The notes: generated from the letters alone by a model not told the origin. Positions 1-9,302 are shown, numbered from the stretch's first letter. The stretch: DNA of 45,592 bases from an uncultured cyanobacterium (GCA_937883785.1 CALGDE010000050.1:1-45592), one strand, 5' to 3'. Translations and numbers: made by a program.

Positions 1-1
1 A

Positions 2-20
2 GAAGAAAACAGCTTTCTTC
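2..20. terminator. Short hairpin downstream of tRNA-Val
   Basis: A perfect 7-bp inverted repeat (GAAGAAA at 2-8, TTTCTTC at 14-20) with a 5-base loop. It lies downstream of the minus-strand tRNA, so it could end that transcript. The window edge cuts off the sequence that would show a T-run, so the role is a guess. Confidence 0.3.
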
Positions 21-105
21 AGTATGTCTTAACTCACTCCGTCGCTGCTATAAATGTGAGGCTTTGAATTCTTTACCGCTTCTCGTCAATTTCAATGCAT
101 TTGAA

Positions 106-177
106 TGGGCGATACTGGATTTGAACCAGTGACCTCTTCCGTGTGAAGGAAGCGCGCTACCCCTGTGCTAATCGCCC
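106..177 (-). tRNA. tRNA-Val (anticodon CAC)
   Basis: Read on the minus strand this is a 72-nt cloverleaf. The acceptor arm starts GGGCGAT and closes with ATCGCCC plus discriminator A. The anticodon stem is CTTCC/GGAAG around loop TTCACAC, giving anticodon CAC, which reads GUG valine codons. The T-arm has GGTTCAAATCC. The D-stem GCAC/GCGC carries one A-C mismatch. The CCA end is not encoded: the base after the discriminator is not C. Confidence 0.93.
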
Positions 178-267
178 GACAGGACCATAAACATAACACG
201 CTCTCCCTAGAAATCTCAAGGTGATGAAGTTTTAGGGCACTAGGCGATCGCCCCTCCCCCTGTCCCT

Positions 268-999
268 CTACTCCCCCTGGGGAATCTCAAGCCACAAATC
301 CGTTAACTTGCGCAGGCTCACATGATCGCCCCGCCCCAAAATTAAGTGATCCACCAGGGGGATTTCCAGCACCTGTGCCCCAATTAACAGCCGCCGCGTT
401 AGCTCAATATCATCATCGCTCGGTGATAGGCTGCCCGATGGGTGATTGTGCCCCACTACGATTTTTACTGCCCCCTGCCGCACCGCTGACTGAAAAATTT
501 CCCGGGGCGGCGCTAAAGTTTCTGTCGCTGAGCCAATGGTAACGAGCTGGGTGGCGATTAAGCCGTTGCGACCGTCCAGCAATAGCACCACCAGCCGCTC
601 CTGAGCTTGCCACATTAGGTACTCGCCCATCGCCGCCGCTGCCACGCTGGGGCTATCCACGATGGTGCGCTCCAGAGGGCGTGACTGGGCAATGCGCTTT
701 CCCAACTCCACCGCTGCCAAAATTGACGTAGCCTTGGCGAAGCCGACCCCGTGAATTTGTGTCAGTTCTTCAATGGTGGTGTCTCGCAGCCCTGTTAGTG
801 GATCTTGGTGGTAAGTGCCTAAAGTTTTAAGAATTAAATGCCCCAGCCCCACCGCCGATAATTTACCTTTTCCTTGACCGCTGCCCAATAAAATCGCCAG
901 CAGTTCTGAGTTGGACAGGCTGCTGGGACCCTGGGCAGCCAGCCGTTCCCGAGGGCGTTCGGTGGCGGGTAGGTCGGAGATAGGAATACTGTAGGTCAT
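268..999 (-). CDS. radC: RadC-family JAB domain protein
   Basis: RadC family protein of 243 residues from the ATG at 999. I prefer this start to the TTG at 1020 because family members begin just before the conserved DLPxxERPRERL segment. The order is an N-terminal helical/HhH-like region with [14 protein letters not shown] and a GVGFAKA turn, then a C-terminal JAB/MPN domain. The metal-binding JAMM motif [14 protein letters not shown] is intact, so a zinc site is likely. The biological role of RadC proteins is unsettled; the older link to DNA repair is weak. No close operon partner; tRNA-Val lies downstream on the same strand. Confidence 0.93.
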   Translation of the reverse strand: MTYSIPISDLPATERPRERLAAQGPSSLSNSELLAILLGSGQGKGKLSAVGLGHLILKTLGTYHQDPLTGLRDTTIEELTQIHGVGFAKATSILAAVELGKRIAQSRPLERTIVDSPSVAAAAMGEYLMWQAQERLVVLLLDGRNGLIATQLVTIGSATETLAPPREIFQSAVRQGAVKIVVGHNHPSGSLSPSDDDIELTRRLLIGAQVLEIPLVDHLILGRGDHVSLRKLTDLWLEIPQGE

Positions 1000-1070
1000 A
1001 GGAAAGAGTGGTGGGGACAAATCCTGGGGATAACCAGGGGCGATCGCACCAATAAAGACCCCGAGGGTAG

Positions 1071-1194
1071 GGCGTGTGCTCAGTTAAGGGCTAGAAGCCT
1101 CACACCGTGAGGGGTACGCGCCCTCTTAAATCAAACAGACTAGGGGCTGTAACCGTCGTTATTATTGGGTTTGAAGTTTAACTGAGCACAGCCC
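1071..1194 (+). repeat. Intergenic repeat family, copy A
   Basis: About 124 bp with perfect paired ends: GTGCTCAGTTAA at 1076-1087 and TTAACTGAGCAC at 1178-1189, flanked by GGC and GCC. Inside are a CCTCAC/GTGAGG hairpin and the family core motifs CAGAAGC-like, ACGCGCCCT and CTAGGGG-CTGTAACC. It shares these with copies at 6826, 7520, 25224 and 26262. It has no ORF, so it is either a small non-autonomous element or a structured RNA or DNA unit. The rest of the 1000-1476 gap shows nothing else. Confidence 0.8.
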
Positions 1195-1476
1195 CCAGAT
1201 GAATCCTAGGGTGAACAAAACCGTGATCGGAAAAACGTGGGAAAACTGAGCTAAAGGGCTAGGGAGCATAATTTGCTTTGGCATCATGGTCCAACCACTG
1301 TGAAACGGCATTTCGACCATTGTGCAACTGCATAAGGGAGAGTCCCACAGGGACCACAGCTTTGAAGAGAGTCTTAAAGGTCCCCAAAAACAGGCTCGAC
1401 AATAGTCCCCGATTTTCCCTTGATCGCGCCGTAAAACAAACTGTCGGTACTCCAAACCAAACCTAACGTAGCCTCA

Positions 1477-2646
1477 ATGAAACTCCTAATTTTGGCGTCC
1501 CATCCTGTGCAGTATCATGCGCCTGTATTTCGGGCCGTGTCTGATCGCCTAACGGCTATGGGGAACGAGTGTGTGGTGGCGTATCTGTCGGATTTTTCCA
1601 TCCAGGGCTATCGAGATGTGGAATTTGGCACCAGCTTTGCCTGGGATGAGCCTTTATTGGAAGGCTATAGGTCGCGCATTGTGAATGAAAATCAAACCCA
1701 GCAGCCAGCGGGGTTTAAGGATCTCGATGCGCCAGGATTTGGGCAGTTGCTCATTGAAGAACAGCCGGATCGGGTTCTGGTGCACAGCTTGAATTATCGC
1801 GGTGCGGTGTGGGCAACGATTTTGGCGCGGCTGCGGGGCATTCCGTGCACTTTGCGGGTGGAAACTAATGACGAAGCGGTGGCTCGATCGCCCCTTAAAG
1901 CCAAGTTGCGATCGCTGGTGTATCGGCTGATGTATACCTTGTTCGACTCGGCGATCGCCATCAGCACCCTGAATAAGGACCACGTTATTAAGCACGGCAT
2001 CAACCACAGCCGCGTGGGGTTGGCCTATTACTGTGTGCCCGACCGCTTTATCAATATTCCCGTTGAGGAAAAGCAGCGGCAGCGGGATGCACTGCGCACG
2101 GAGTTGGATTTTGGCGATCGCACCGTAATTTTATTTAGCGGCAAGCTGATTCCCAAGAAAAATCCAGGGCTAATCTTAGACGGCATTGCCCAGCTTTCTG
2201 CCGATCAGCAGCAACGCCTCGGCGTTATTTATTTGGGCTCCGGCGAACTGGAAAAAGAATTACGCACAAAAGCGGCCCAGCTTTCCAACGTTAAGATCCA
2301 TTTTGCAGGCTTTAAAAATCAAAAAGAGTTGCCGCCCTACTATCTCGCCGCCGACGCTGCCACCTTGCCCTCTCAGCGAGCGGGGGAAACCTGGGGGCTG
2401 GTGATGAACGAAGGGATGCAGGCGGGACTGCCCTGTATCACCACCGACGCGGTGGGATCAGCCACGGATTTTGCTGGGGTGCCCAACTTCCAAGTGATTC
2501 CCACGGGGGACGGGGTGGCGATGGCTCGGGCGATCGCCCAGTTAATCGGCATTGATCGGGACTTTGGGCGCTATAGCGAGGTTATGAAAAACTTCTCCAC
2601 CGACGCCGCAGCCTCTAACATTGTGGAGTGGCTGCAAAAGTTTTAA
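1477..2646 (+). CDS. Glycosyltransferase family 4 protein
   Basis: Protein of 389 residues with the GT-B fold layout of GT4 enzymes. The N-terminal half begins with MKLLILASHPVQYHAPVFR; the C-terminal half holds a sugar-nucleotide site with VILFSGKLIPKKNP, a Gly-rich LGSGELE turn and the ExxxxxxxE-type segment GETWGLVMNEGMQAGLP. Such retaining enzymes move a sugar from an NDP- or GDP-sugar to lipid-linked or surface glycans at the cytoplasmic side. The actual donor and acceptor cannot be told. dusA follows 41 bp downstream on the same strand, so co-transcription is likely although the functions are unrelated. No other polysaccharide genes are nearby. Confidence 0.9.
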   Translation: MKLLILASHPVQYHAPVFRAVSDRLTAMGNECVVAYLSDFSIQGYRDVEFGTSFAWDEPLLEGYRSRIVNENQTQQPAGFKDLDAPGFGQLLIEEQPDRVLVHSLNYRGAVWATILARLRGIPCTLRVETNDEAVARSPLKAKLRSLVYRLMYTLFDSAIAISTLNKDHVIKHGINHSRVGLAYYCVPDRFINIPVEEKQRQRDALRTELDFGDRTVILFSGKLIPKKNPGLILDGIAQLSADQQQRLGVIYLGSGELEKELRTKAAQLSNVKIHFAGFKNQKELPPYYLAADAATLPSQRAGETWGLVMNEGMQAGLPCITTDAVGSATDFAGVPNFQVIPTGDGVAMARAIAQLIGIDRDFGRYSEVMKNFSTDAAASNIVEWLQKF

Positions 2647-2687
2647 AACGCTAGCAGCCGTAATTCTCCTAGCTCAAAAACGAAACT

Positions 2688-3734
2688 ATGGTCCTGGCAT
2701 CGCCAGCGGAAAAATCCAATAACCTTGGGGTGGCTAACTTTGGGGCAGCTCATGGGCGAAATCCCCTAAGCATTGCTCCCATGATGGACCGCACAGATCG
2801 TCACTACCGCTACTTTATGCGGCAGATTTCCCGGCGCGTGCTGCTGTACACGGAAATGGTGGTCAGCCAGGCAATTATCCATGGCGATCGCGACTACCTG
2901 CTGGGGTTCCATCCCGATGAAAAACCCCTGGTGCTGCAAGTCGGTGGCGACGACCCCACCCAGCTTGCCCAGTGCGCCCGAATCGCTGCCGATTTTAACT
3001 ACGATGAAATTAATTTAAACGTGGGATGCCCCAGCAATCGCGTCCAAAGCGGTAATTTTGGCGCGTGCCTAATGCTGCAACCGGAGCGCGTTGCCGAATG
3101 TGTTGCCGCGATGCAAAACGCCTCTCCCTTGCCCATTAGCGTTAAGCATCGCATTGGTGTTGATGAACAGGACCACTACGACCATCTGGTGAAGTTTGTG
3201 GAGACGGTGGCGGCCACTGGATGCGATCGCTTTACCGTTCATGCCCGCAAAGCTTGGCTCCAGGGACTTAGCCCCAAGGAAAACCGCGACATTCCCCCCC
3301 TACGCTACGAGGACGTTTATCGCCTTAAACAAGATTTTCCCAATTTATCCATCGAAATTAATGGTGGCATTGTCACCTTGCCAGATATCCACCAGCACCT
3401 AAACCACGTTGACGCGGTAATGATAGGGCGCGCCGCCTACGATAACCCTTATCTGTTTGCCGCCGTTGACCAAGAGATTTATGGGGATGATCGCCCACTT
3501 CGCACGCGTCAGGAAGTTGCCGAAACCATGCTGCCCTATATCGAGCACTGGCTCAGCCGCCCTTCCACGAGCAGGGTTTTTAAGCTCAACAAAATTACCC
3601 GCCATATGCTCCAGCTTTTTGCCGGACAGCGGGGTAGTCGCCAGTGGCGACGGATATTAACTGAGCGATCATGCAAGCCTGAAGCCGGTGTTGAAGTGAT
3701 TAAAACGGCGCTTAAGGCGATGTTGCCTGATTAA
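2688..3734 (+). CDS. dusA: tRNA-dihydrouridine(20/20a) synthase DusA
   Basis: FMN flavoprotein of 348 residues that reduces uridine to dihydrouridine in the tRNA D-loop. The TIM-barrel start is the family motif SIAPMMDRTDRHYRYFMR at about residue 27, followed by the substrate segment INLNVGCPSNRVQSGNFGA with the catalytic Cys of FGACLM near residue 127. KHRIGVDEQD, FTVHARKAWLQGLSPKENR and the FMN phosphate motif INGGI are present. The R-W-L-Q-G-L-S-P-type segment and the length fit DusA rather than DusB or DusC. About 25 extra N-terminal residues precede the barrel. It probably shares a transcript with the upstream glycosyltransferase. Confidence 0.95.
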   Translation: MVLASPAEKSNNLGVANFGAAHGRNPLSIAPMMDRTDRHYRYFMRQISRRVLLYTEMVVSQAIIHGDRDYLLGFHPDEKPLVLQVGGDDPTQLAQCARIAADFNYDEINLNVGCPSNRVQSGNFGACLMLQPERVAECVAAMQNASPLPISVKHRIGVDEQDHYDHLVKFVETVAATGCDRFTVHARKAWLQGLSPKENRDIPPLRYEDVYRLKQDFPNLSIEINGGIVTLPDIHQHLNHVDAVMIGRAAYDNPYLFAAVDQEIYGDDRPLRTRQEVAETMLPYIEHWLSRPSTSRVFKLNKITRHMLQLFAGQRGSRQWRRILTERSCKPEAGVEVIKTALKAMLPD

Positions 3735-3811
3735 TGATGTTGCATGATTAACATTGCTCGATTCGTCATCCTCGCCAGCAGCCCTAGCGATTCCTAAGCC
3801 GATCAAAACAA

Positions 3812-3844
3812 AAGAGACAGATCAAACTGTGTGACCTGTCTCTT
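3812..3844 (-). terminator. Rho-independent terminator of the M23 peptidase gene
   Basis: A perfect 9-bp stem (AAGAGACAG at 3812-3820, CTGTCTCTT at 3836-3844) lies between two convergent genes. Read on the minus strand it is followed by TTGTTTTG, a T-rich tract, so it suits the minus-strand gene ending at 3901. It could also stop dusA reading from the other side. Confidence 0.75.
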
Positions 3845-3857
3845 CTCCAGTATTAAC

Positions 3858-3881
3858 GCCAGCAATACTCAAATTGCTGGC
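3858..3881. terminator. Second hairpin in the dusA/M23 convergent gap
   Basis: A perfect 9-bp stem (GCCAGCAAT at 3858-3866, ATTGCTGGC at 3873-3881) with a 6-base loop. There is no good T-run on either side. It adds to the adjacent terminator at 3812-3844, perhaps as a backup or an mRNA 3' end stabiliser. Confidence 0.5.
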
Positions 3882-3900
3882 ACAATCTATGTTTAAAACC

Positions 3901-6024
3901 CTAGCGGGCTGCCTGTAGACCACCCTTCGGCAACATTGCTTTAGGATTAATCGCGCCTTTGCCAGGCATGCGAATTTCAAAATGTAGGTGAGGACCAGTG
4001 CTGCGCCCGGTGCTACCCATTTCTGAAATGAGCTGACCTTGACGGACTTTCTGACCACGCTTAACTAACACCCGACTATTGTGGGCGTAACGAGTCAAAC
4101 TACCGTCGGCGTGACGGATGTCCACTAGGTTGCCATAGCCGCCGCTATTCCAACCCGCGAAAACAACCTCACCATCAGCCGCAGCCACAATGGGGGTACC
4201 AATTGGAGCCGCAATATCAATACCCTTATGCATCCGTCCCCAGCGCCAACCGTAACCGGAGGTAAACACTCCTTTCGTCGGCCACACATAGCCGTTAAAG
4301 CGCATATTGTCAGGCAAATAAGCGTCAGCTGATGCCAAAGGAGGCAAGCTCGGGCTCACCGTCTGCCCCAACAAAGACCGAACCGCAGGATTGGTATTGT
4401 CTAGGCTCGGAGAAGCAAGAGCGATTTGCTCAGGCTCACTAACTGCCGCTTCTGCATCCGTTGCCCCGTGAAGAGGAGGTAGAGCACCTACAGATTCAGG
4501 AATCGCCCGAGTAGCAGACTGAACGGCTGCCTCTACGTCACTGGTGCCATTGTCTAGAGCTGCTGCTGTTCCTGGAGAAACAACAGTGGCTTGGGAACGG
4601 CTGCCCTCCAACGGACTGCTTGAGCTCAAGGCAACGGGACCGTCTCTCAATACTGAAGACAAACGACCTTCGTACTTCTGCTGAAGCGCCCTAATTTCAG
4701 CCTGTAGACCAGCAATGTAGGGGTTAGGAGCGGTTCGCTGCCCACTTAACCCTTGGGACGGTAAAGGATTGCTTGCACCGGGAGACATTTCAAGTTTTGA
4801 GCCTTGGAGTTGTGCTGCGGTGGAACTTGTCACCAAAGATTGATTGCCAGCCACTGGAGGAGCAACGGTAGACACACCAGAATCTGCACCACTTGCGGCA
4901 TAGGCAGCGAGATTGGCTGCCATAATCTGAGGCACAACCAAAATCTGCCCAGCGCGAATCATGTGTGGATTGTCTAGCGCATTGGCATCAGCAAGAACGC
5001 GCATAGAAACACCATGCCGCTGAGCCACCTGCCCCAACGTGTCACCCGCTTGAACCTGATATTGGCGAGGCGCTGCAATAGTGGGGGCCTCAACGCTGGC
5101 TAACTCAATGTCTTCAGAATTATCAAGGGAAAAGTTCTGAGCCCCCTCTGAAGATGAAGACAGGGGCGATACAAGGGTGCCTTCAATGGTGCTTGAGGAG
5201 TGGCGAATTACAGTGATCGCTGTTTCTTTCGCACTGATTAATGAATCGTCTGCTGTGGGGGACACCACAGACAAAGGCTGATTTGACGCTTGTGAAGCTT
5301 CAACGTCTAGATCGGCTGCCGTTAGCCCTTGAGATGCATCGATAACCGGAATGCTGTCATTCTGTGGGCGGACCACAACGGCGTCGGGCAAAGTCGGGAT
5401 GGATTTGGCGGTGGTGCTGTTAAGGTCAGCCCCCACGCTGCTGACAGCTTGCTCTTCGTACAATCCATCCTTCTGGTTCAGCAAACTAATGCTGGGCTTG
5501 GGATTGATTTTTTCGGGATTTGTTGGCTTTGACGCCAATGCCGACTCATCGCCGGAGGGGTACTCAGCAGTAGCAGAGTTTATATCTGGCTTACTTGCAG
5601 GTTTCGCCGGAACTTGTAAAGTTTGCCCAACCTGAAGCAGATCCTCTTCCCCAATGCCGTTTAATTTTAAAAGAGCATTGAGATTGATCGAATGGCTTAA
5701 AGCAATTTGAGCTAGCGTGTCACCCGGCTGGATGACATAGCTTCTCAAGCTTGCTTCAGGCTTCTGGTTTGCAGCGACGGGTGGCTCTGTTGCCAGAACC
5801 TCATCCCCCTGGCGAGGCATCAACATGCTTGTTGCGCCCACCGATATCGCTAGCCCGAGCATCGCGGCTGAGGTGCGAGCCTTACTGCGATTGGTTTCCG
5901 TTGAAGTCGGTTGAAACTGTTGAGTCATCACACGATTTGGATGAGTAGAAGTGGAACTGTAGTTCAAAGGTTGCTCACTGCTAAAAAACATCGATTTTGC
6001 AGTGGGCTCACGGGTGAGGAGCAT
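3901..6024 (-). CDS. LysM / M23 peptidoglycan endopeptidase
   Basis: Protein of 707 residues. A hydrophobic segment at about 52-69 suggests a membrane anchor or uncleaved signal. LysM domain 1 (YVIQPGDTLAQIALSHSI) is at about 95-139 and LysM domain 2 (YQVQAGDTLGQVAQRHGV) at about 320-365. Between and after them are long low-complexity linkers rich in Ser, Ala, Pro and Thr. The C-terminal M23 domain has HKGIDIAAPIGTPIVAAADG near 598 and HLHFE near 680, so the zinc ligands are intact and it should cut peptide cross-links in peptidoglycan. Family knowledge suggests a role in cell separation or envelope growth. Starts at M12 or M33 are also possible; nothing in the sequence decides. Confidence 0.92.
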   Translation of the reverse strand: MLLTREPTAKSMFFSSEQPLNYSSTSTHPNRVMTQQFQPTSTETNRSKARTSAAMLGLAISVGATSMLMPRQGDEVLATEPPVAANQKPEASLRSYVIQPGDTLAQIALSHSINLNALLKLNGIGEEDLLQVGQTLQVPAKPASKPDINSATAEYPSGDESALASKPTNPEKINPKPSISLLNQKDGLYEEQAVSSVGADLNSTTAKSIPTLPDAVVVRPQNDSIPVIDASQGLTAADLDVEASQASNQPLSVVSPTADDSLISAKETAITVIRHSSSTIEGTLVSPLSSSSEGAQNFSLDNSEDIELASVEAPTIAAPRQYQVQAGDTLGQVAQRHGVSMRVLADANALDNPHMIRAGQILVVPQIMAANLAAYAASGADSGVSTVAPPVAGNQSLVTSSTAAQLQGSKLEMSPGASNPLPSQGLSGQRTAPNPYIAGLQAEIRALQQKYEGRLSSVLRDGPVALSSSSPLEGSRSQATVVSPGTAAALDNGTSDVEAAVQSATRAIPESVGALPPLHGATDAEAAVSEPEQIALASPSLDNTNPAVRSLLGQTVSPSLPPLASADAYLPDNMRFNGYVWPTKGVFTSGYGWRWGRMHKGIDIAAPIGTPIVAAADGEVVFAGWNSGGYGNLVDIRHADGSLTRYAHNSRVLVKRGQKVRQGQLISEMGSTGRSTGPHLHFEIRMPGKGAINPKAMLPKGGLQAAR

Positions 6025-6825
6025 CTCAGCCGTAACTCTGAAGTTCCAATGTGTTCGCCGATGGGATCATCAATTCCGCAGCCTTAGTTTAGCCACAGAT
6101 TTGATAATCGACAAAAGTCTAGGTCAGACTACCCTGCTTTTCTGATTTAAGCAAGAGATAGCTTTCTATCTCATTGCAGATGCAACGTTTCAAATTTTTT
6201 ATATCTTTTTAAGAGCGCTTCAAAGAGCAATTTAATGACATTTTCAAGCGCTTTCTCCATTGTTGTAACTGAGATTTTTACTGGGTACGTCCCTCATAAA
6301 CCCCTTAGATACTGGGGTTTCAGTGATCTTGCGCAAGGGCTTAAAGAACATAAAATCTTGCTGTAACATTCGATGCAGTAGCGACTGGCAGCCCTAAATA
6401 ATTAGTTTTTTTTGAGCATTAGAAGCCCTACTAAAGTAAGACGCTAATTTTTAAGGCTACTTTTCGTCTATTCCCCCAAAGCTTTGTATTCTGCGGCGGT
6501 GGCAGGAATCGACCGAACTCTTCTCCCCCAGGTTCCATCCTATTGATAGGTATTGTTTATCAATTCTAAAGGTAAAACTGACAGTTCGGAAAATCCATAC
6601 TGCTCTTCGCCCTACAGGCGCCTATTCTCAAGGGGTCTGGGGGAATTGCCGAAAAAAAATGTGGGATTACAGCGATCGCCCAAGGCGAAAATTAATTCCA
6701 AAAACCAGCATCGAATTTCGATTTGCCAGGCAGAAATAGGTCGATTTAGCCTCCGAACGATTTATTCGGAAAGGGCATGTACTTTCTGCTCAAAACTGCT
6801 GACGCTTTGATTTCCGGTGCCTAGA
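6025..6825. other. Long non-coding stretch with a perfect hairpin
   Basis: About 800 bp without a convincing gene. The 85-codon frame at 6553-6810 has no family resemblance or ribosome binding site. A perfect 7-bp hairpin (AAACCCC at 6298-6304, GGGGTTT at 6314-6320, loop TTAGATACT) is followed by a 10-bp palindrome CTTGCGCAAG at 6328-6337. No T-run follows, so this does not look like a simple terminator. Promoters for the M23 gene must lie at the low-numbered end, but none is obvious. Confidence 0.5.
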
Positions 6826-6949
6826 GGCTGTCACCATTTAAAATCCAACGGTTTTGACCGTAACGGTTTCAGCTCCGGGATTTCTCTGTTTTAAAAGGGC
6901 GTGTACTCTCCACTGTGTAAGGCTTCTGGTACTTAATTAATGACACGCC
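6826..6949 (-). repeat. Intergenic repeat family, copy B (inverted)
   Basis: Read on the minus strand this copy begins GGCGTGTCATTAATTA and ends TAAATGGTGACAGCC, which pair with a few mismatches. The core motifs ACCAGAAGCCTTACACAGTG, GAGTACACGCCCTTTTAAA and CTGAAACCGTTACGG match copies A and E. A second partial end, ATTTAACGAATGACACGC at 6963-6980, lies just outside, as if one end was duplicated or a second element was lost. It sits directly downstream of trmL. Confidence 0.75.
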
Positions 6950-6995
6950 TTAGGCGGCGGGCATTTAACGAATGACACGCTTTGTCCATGGAACC

Positions 6996-7460
6996 CTAGT
7001 CCAGTAGACCCAGTTGGCGACGAGCTTCAAAAAGTCCCACGGCGGCACTTACGGATAGGTTTAGGCTGCGCACATGGGTTTGATTCATGGGAATACGAAT
7101 CAGATGGTCGCAGGCTGCCAGACTGGTTTCCGACAGTCCTTCGGTTTCACTGCCCATCAGCAACCAGTCGTTTTCCTGAAATGCGAACTGGTGGTAGTTT
7201 TCGGTGCCCCGTACGGAAAATCCAATGCGTCGCCCCCTTGACTGTTGCTGTTGCCCATAAAAGGTGTCCCAGTCCGGGTGGTAGGTCAAATTGACGTGGG
7301 GCCAGTAATCTAGCCCGGCTCGCTTTAGGTGGCGATCGCTAATTTCAAAGCCCAGGGGACCCACCAAATGCAATGGTGTCCCGGTGGCGGCGCAGGTGCG
7401 GGCAATGTTTCCCGTATTAGGGGGGATTTTTGGATTAACTAAAACAAGGTGAAGGGACAT
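6996..7460 (-). CDS. trmL: tRNA (cytidine(34)-2'-O)-methyltransferase TrmL
   Basis: A 154-residue SPOUT (SpoU/TrmH) methyltransferase that uses SAM to 2'-O-methylate the wobble base of some leucine tRNAs. The three SPOUT motifs are present: NPKIPPNTGNIARTCAATG at the start, WLLMGSETEGL near residue 105, and IPM...VRSLNLSVSAAVGLFE near the end. These form the trefoil knot that binds SAM. The length is typical of TrmL, which is essentially the bare SPOUT domain. Copies B and C of the intergenic repeat flank the gene. A standalone transcription unit is likely. Confidence 0.93.
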   Translation of the reverse strand: MSLHLVLVNPKIPPNTGNIARTCAATGTPLHLVGPLGFEISDRHLKRAGLDYWPHVNLTYHPDWDTFYGQQQQSRGRRIGFSVRGTENYHQFAFQENDWLLMGSETEGLSETSLAACDHLIRIPMNQTHVRSLNLSVSAAVGLFEARRQLGLLD

Positions 7461-7519
7461 AGGGGCTTGGCAGCGGTTATGTGCGACTCGTTTTGATTGG
7501 ACTAACTGTTGTGGGATTG

Positions 7520-7663
7520 GGGCGTGGCATCAATTAAGCGCCAGAAGCTTTATGCAGGGGCAGTGTATGCCCGCTCAACACAAAGAAACTAGGGATTGAA
7601 ACCCTCGCCACTGCTGGCTTTGAGTTTTACGACTAGCTTTGAGATTTAAATGATGACAGTCCC
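7520..7663 (+). repeat. Intergenic repeat family, copy C
   Basis: About 144 bp. Left end TGGCATCAATTA and right end TAAATGATGACA can pair with two mismatches. The core has GCGCCAGAAGCTTTATGC, a GGGCA/TGCCC hairpin at about 7558-7572, and ACTAGGGATTGAAACCCTCG followed by CTGGCTTTGAG. The last part of the copy carries an extra CTAGCTTTGAG segment. It lies upstream of trmL. The remaining DNA to 7927 shows nothing else. Confidence 0.75.
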
Positions 7664-7927
7664 TAAATCCACAGGATGAATCTATGGGACCCATTACCCC
7701 TAACAATCGATGTAAATGGCGATCGCCTGCACATTGATTCGATTTTTTAATGGATAGTGGACAAAATTTTAATTGGTTGAGGCAATGCAATGCCCCACTG
7801 AAAATTAAGCGCCAGGGAAACCCTTGGGGAACATTTCCGGCAGCCTAACTGGATACTTTCGGTGTTGTGGACCGTGCTGTTCGTGCTGTTACAAGGTGTT
7901 TTTACGCGTTTTTTTTAGCGACTTTTT

Positions 7928-9079
7928 CTACGCGACCCAATTTTGGCAAATTTGTCCCGCCAGCTTGCGCTCTCGTTCTGCCATGCGTCGGGTGTAACCC
8001 ACCACCACTTCCTTACAGCTATGCCCAGCATCCAATTGGGTCAGCCATCGCTGAGCTTCATTGCCTTTTTTGATTAACCGTAAAATCGGCGACAGAAAAC
8101 AGCTAAAGCCCCGCTCTTTGGCATAGGGGTACACTTCCCCATAGAGCCTTTGCAACCAATCTTTGGCCGCGATCGCCCGTCCATCTTGCCAATGGCGCAG
8201 GGTGGCTCCCAAGCTATATCGAGCTGCCGCAATTTCGTTCGCCGCCGTCAATGCCACTAGATCGTCATTGCGCGACCCTTCCGGTAAACGGCTGCCCACC
8301 AGAGGATCCAAATCAGGCTGTTCAAAAAGCTGCCACAGCCGCGCCTCCAGCAATGCCGTGATGCTTAGCAGGGCAATGGGGTCGCTCACCATATCGCAAA
8401 TGCGCAGCTCCAGGCGATTGAGCTTATAAGGGCGGCAGTCGCCGTTGGGACGCACCGAACTCCACAGATGGCGCACATTCTGCATGGTCTTAGCCACCAG
8501 TTGGGCTTCGGTCCACTGTATAAAGTGATTGTGGCTTTCAAAGATAGGCACCCGCGCCGGCGTTTGGGGGAATGTGTGCCAGCGGGTGGAATGGTAGCCG
8601 GTGGGCTTGCCGTCGAGGAAGGGGGACGACGCACTTAACGCCAGATATAAAGGAGCCTCAACCCGGATCAACCGGCAGGCTTTCATCAACAGTTCTGGAT
8701 CGTTAATTCCGATATTGATGTGGATACTGGCGGTGACCACCTTCGTGCCGTAAATTTTCTCGATATAGGCGTGGTAGGGATTTGCCGGGTCGGAGCGATG
8801 GAAGCGATCGCTACCTGATAGAGACAAAGTACTGCCGGGAATTAAGGTGTAATTGCCCATCTTCAGCAAAAAGTGGCGTAGTCGCTGGCGGGGAATCACT
8901 AAATCGCACAACAGTTGGTCGTAGCTGTAGCGGGGGGCGGTGGTGTATTCCACATTGCGGCTATCAGGCTCGCGCACAAATCCCTCTAGCTCTGCCGCAA
9001 TCCGGTCCGATAGCCCCACAATTTCACCGGCTGGCGTGCCAGTGTACAGTTCCACTTCAAAGCCTTTGGACAGGAGCAT
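7928..9079 (-). CDS. gshA: Glutamate-cysteine ligase, cyanobacterial type
   Basis: A 383-residue protein of the cyanobacterial GshA family (carboxylate-amine ligase, GCS2-like). It joins glutamate and cysteine using ATP, the first and limiting step of glutathione synthesis in the cytoplasm. The start MLLSKGFEVELYTGTPAGEIVGLSDRI is the usual family N-terminus, which fixes the ATG at 9079. Core segments include the Glu-rich EYTTAPRYSYDQLL, PGSTLSLS, ASIHINIGIND and the basic RPNGDCRPYKLNRLELRICD. gshB is not in the window. Copy C of the repeat family is the nearest downstream feature. Confidence 0.92.
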   Translation of the reverse strand: MLLSKGFEVELYTGTPAGEIVGLSDRIAAELEGFVREPDSRNVEYTTAPRYSYDQLLCDLVIPRQRLRHFLLKMGNYTLIPGSTLSLSGSDRFHRSDPANPYHAYIEKIYGTKVVTASIHINIGINDPELLMKACRLIRVEAPLYLALSASSPFLDGKPTGYHSTRWHTFPQTPARVPIFESHNHFIQWTEAQLVAKTMQNVRHLWSSVRPNGDCRPYKLNRLELRICDMVSDPIALLSITALLEARLWQLFEQPDLDPLVGSRLPEGSRNDDLVALTAANEIAAARYSLGATLRHWQDGRAIAAKDWLQRLYGEVYPYAKERGFSCFLSPILRLIKKGNEAQRWLTQLDAGHSCKEVVVGYTRRMAERERKLAGQICQNWVA

Positions 9080-9259
9080 AGGTAGATCTCTAGGAGGTAA
9101 TAAACGGCGAGCCTAAATCAATTGCTGTCCCTGATGGTGCTAAGTATTACCTGGGTGACGGAAACGGCTTATTGATAGCTTTGGGCAGATTGGGGAGTTT
9201 CGGTGGGCGGGTTGACGAAATAGCAGGCAAACTGCCCGATACGAATTACGCGAACTAGA

Positions 9260-9302
9260 CAATATATATAGACGCGATGTACGCAATATATATAGATACG
9301 AT
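9260..9302. repeat. Two-copy AT-rich direct repeat
   Basis: CAATATATATAGACGCGAT at 9260-9278 and CAATATATATAGATACGAT at 9284-9302 differ at two bases and start 24 bp apart. They lie in the gap between the HDAC-like gene and gshA, both minus strand, and therefore in the upstream region of gshA or the tail of the HDAC-like gene. TATATATA tracts of this type could also act as promoter elements. Nothing else stands out in 9080-9396. Confidence 0.6.

Noticed and set aside
6553-6810. 85-codon plus-strand frame in the long gap before trmL
   Set aside because: No ribosome binding site, no known motif, odd composition, and it ends where the repeat copy begins.
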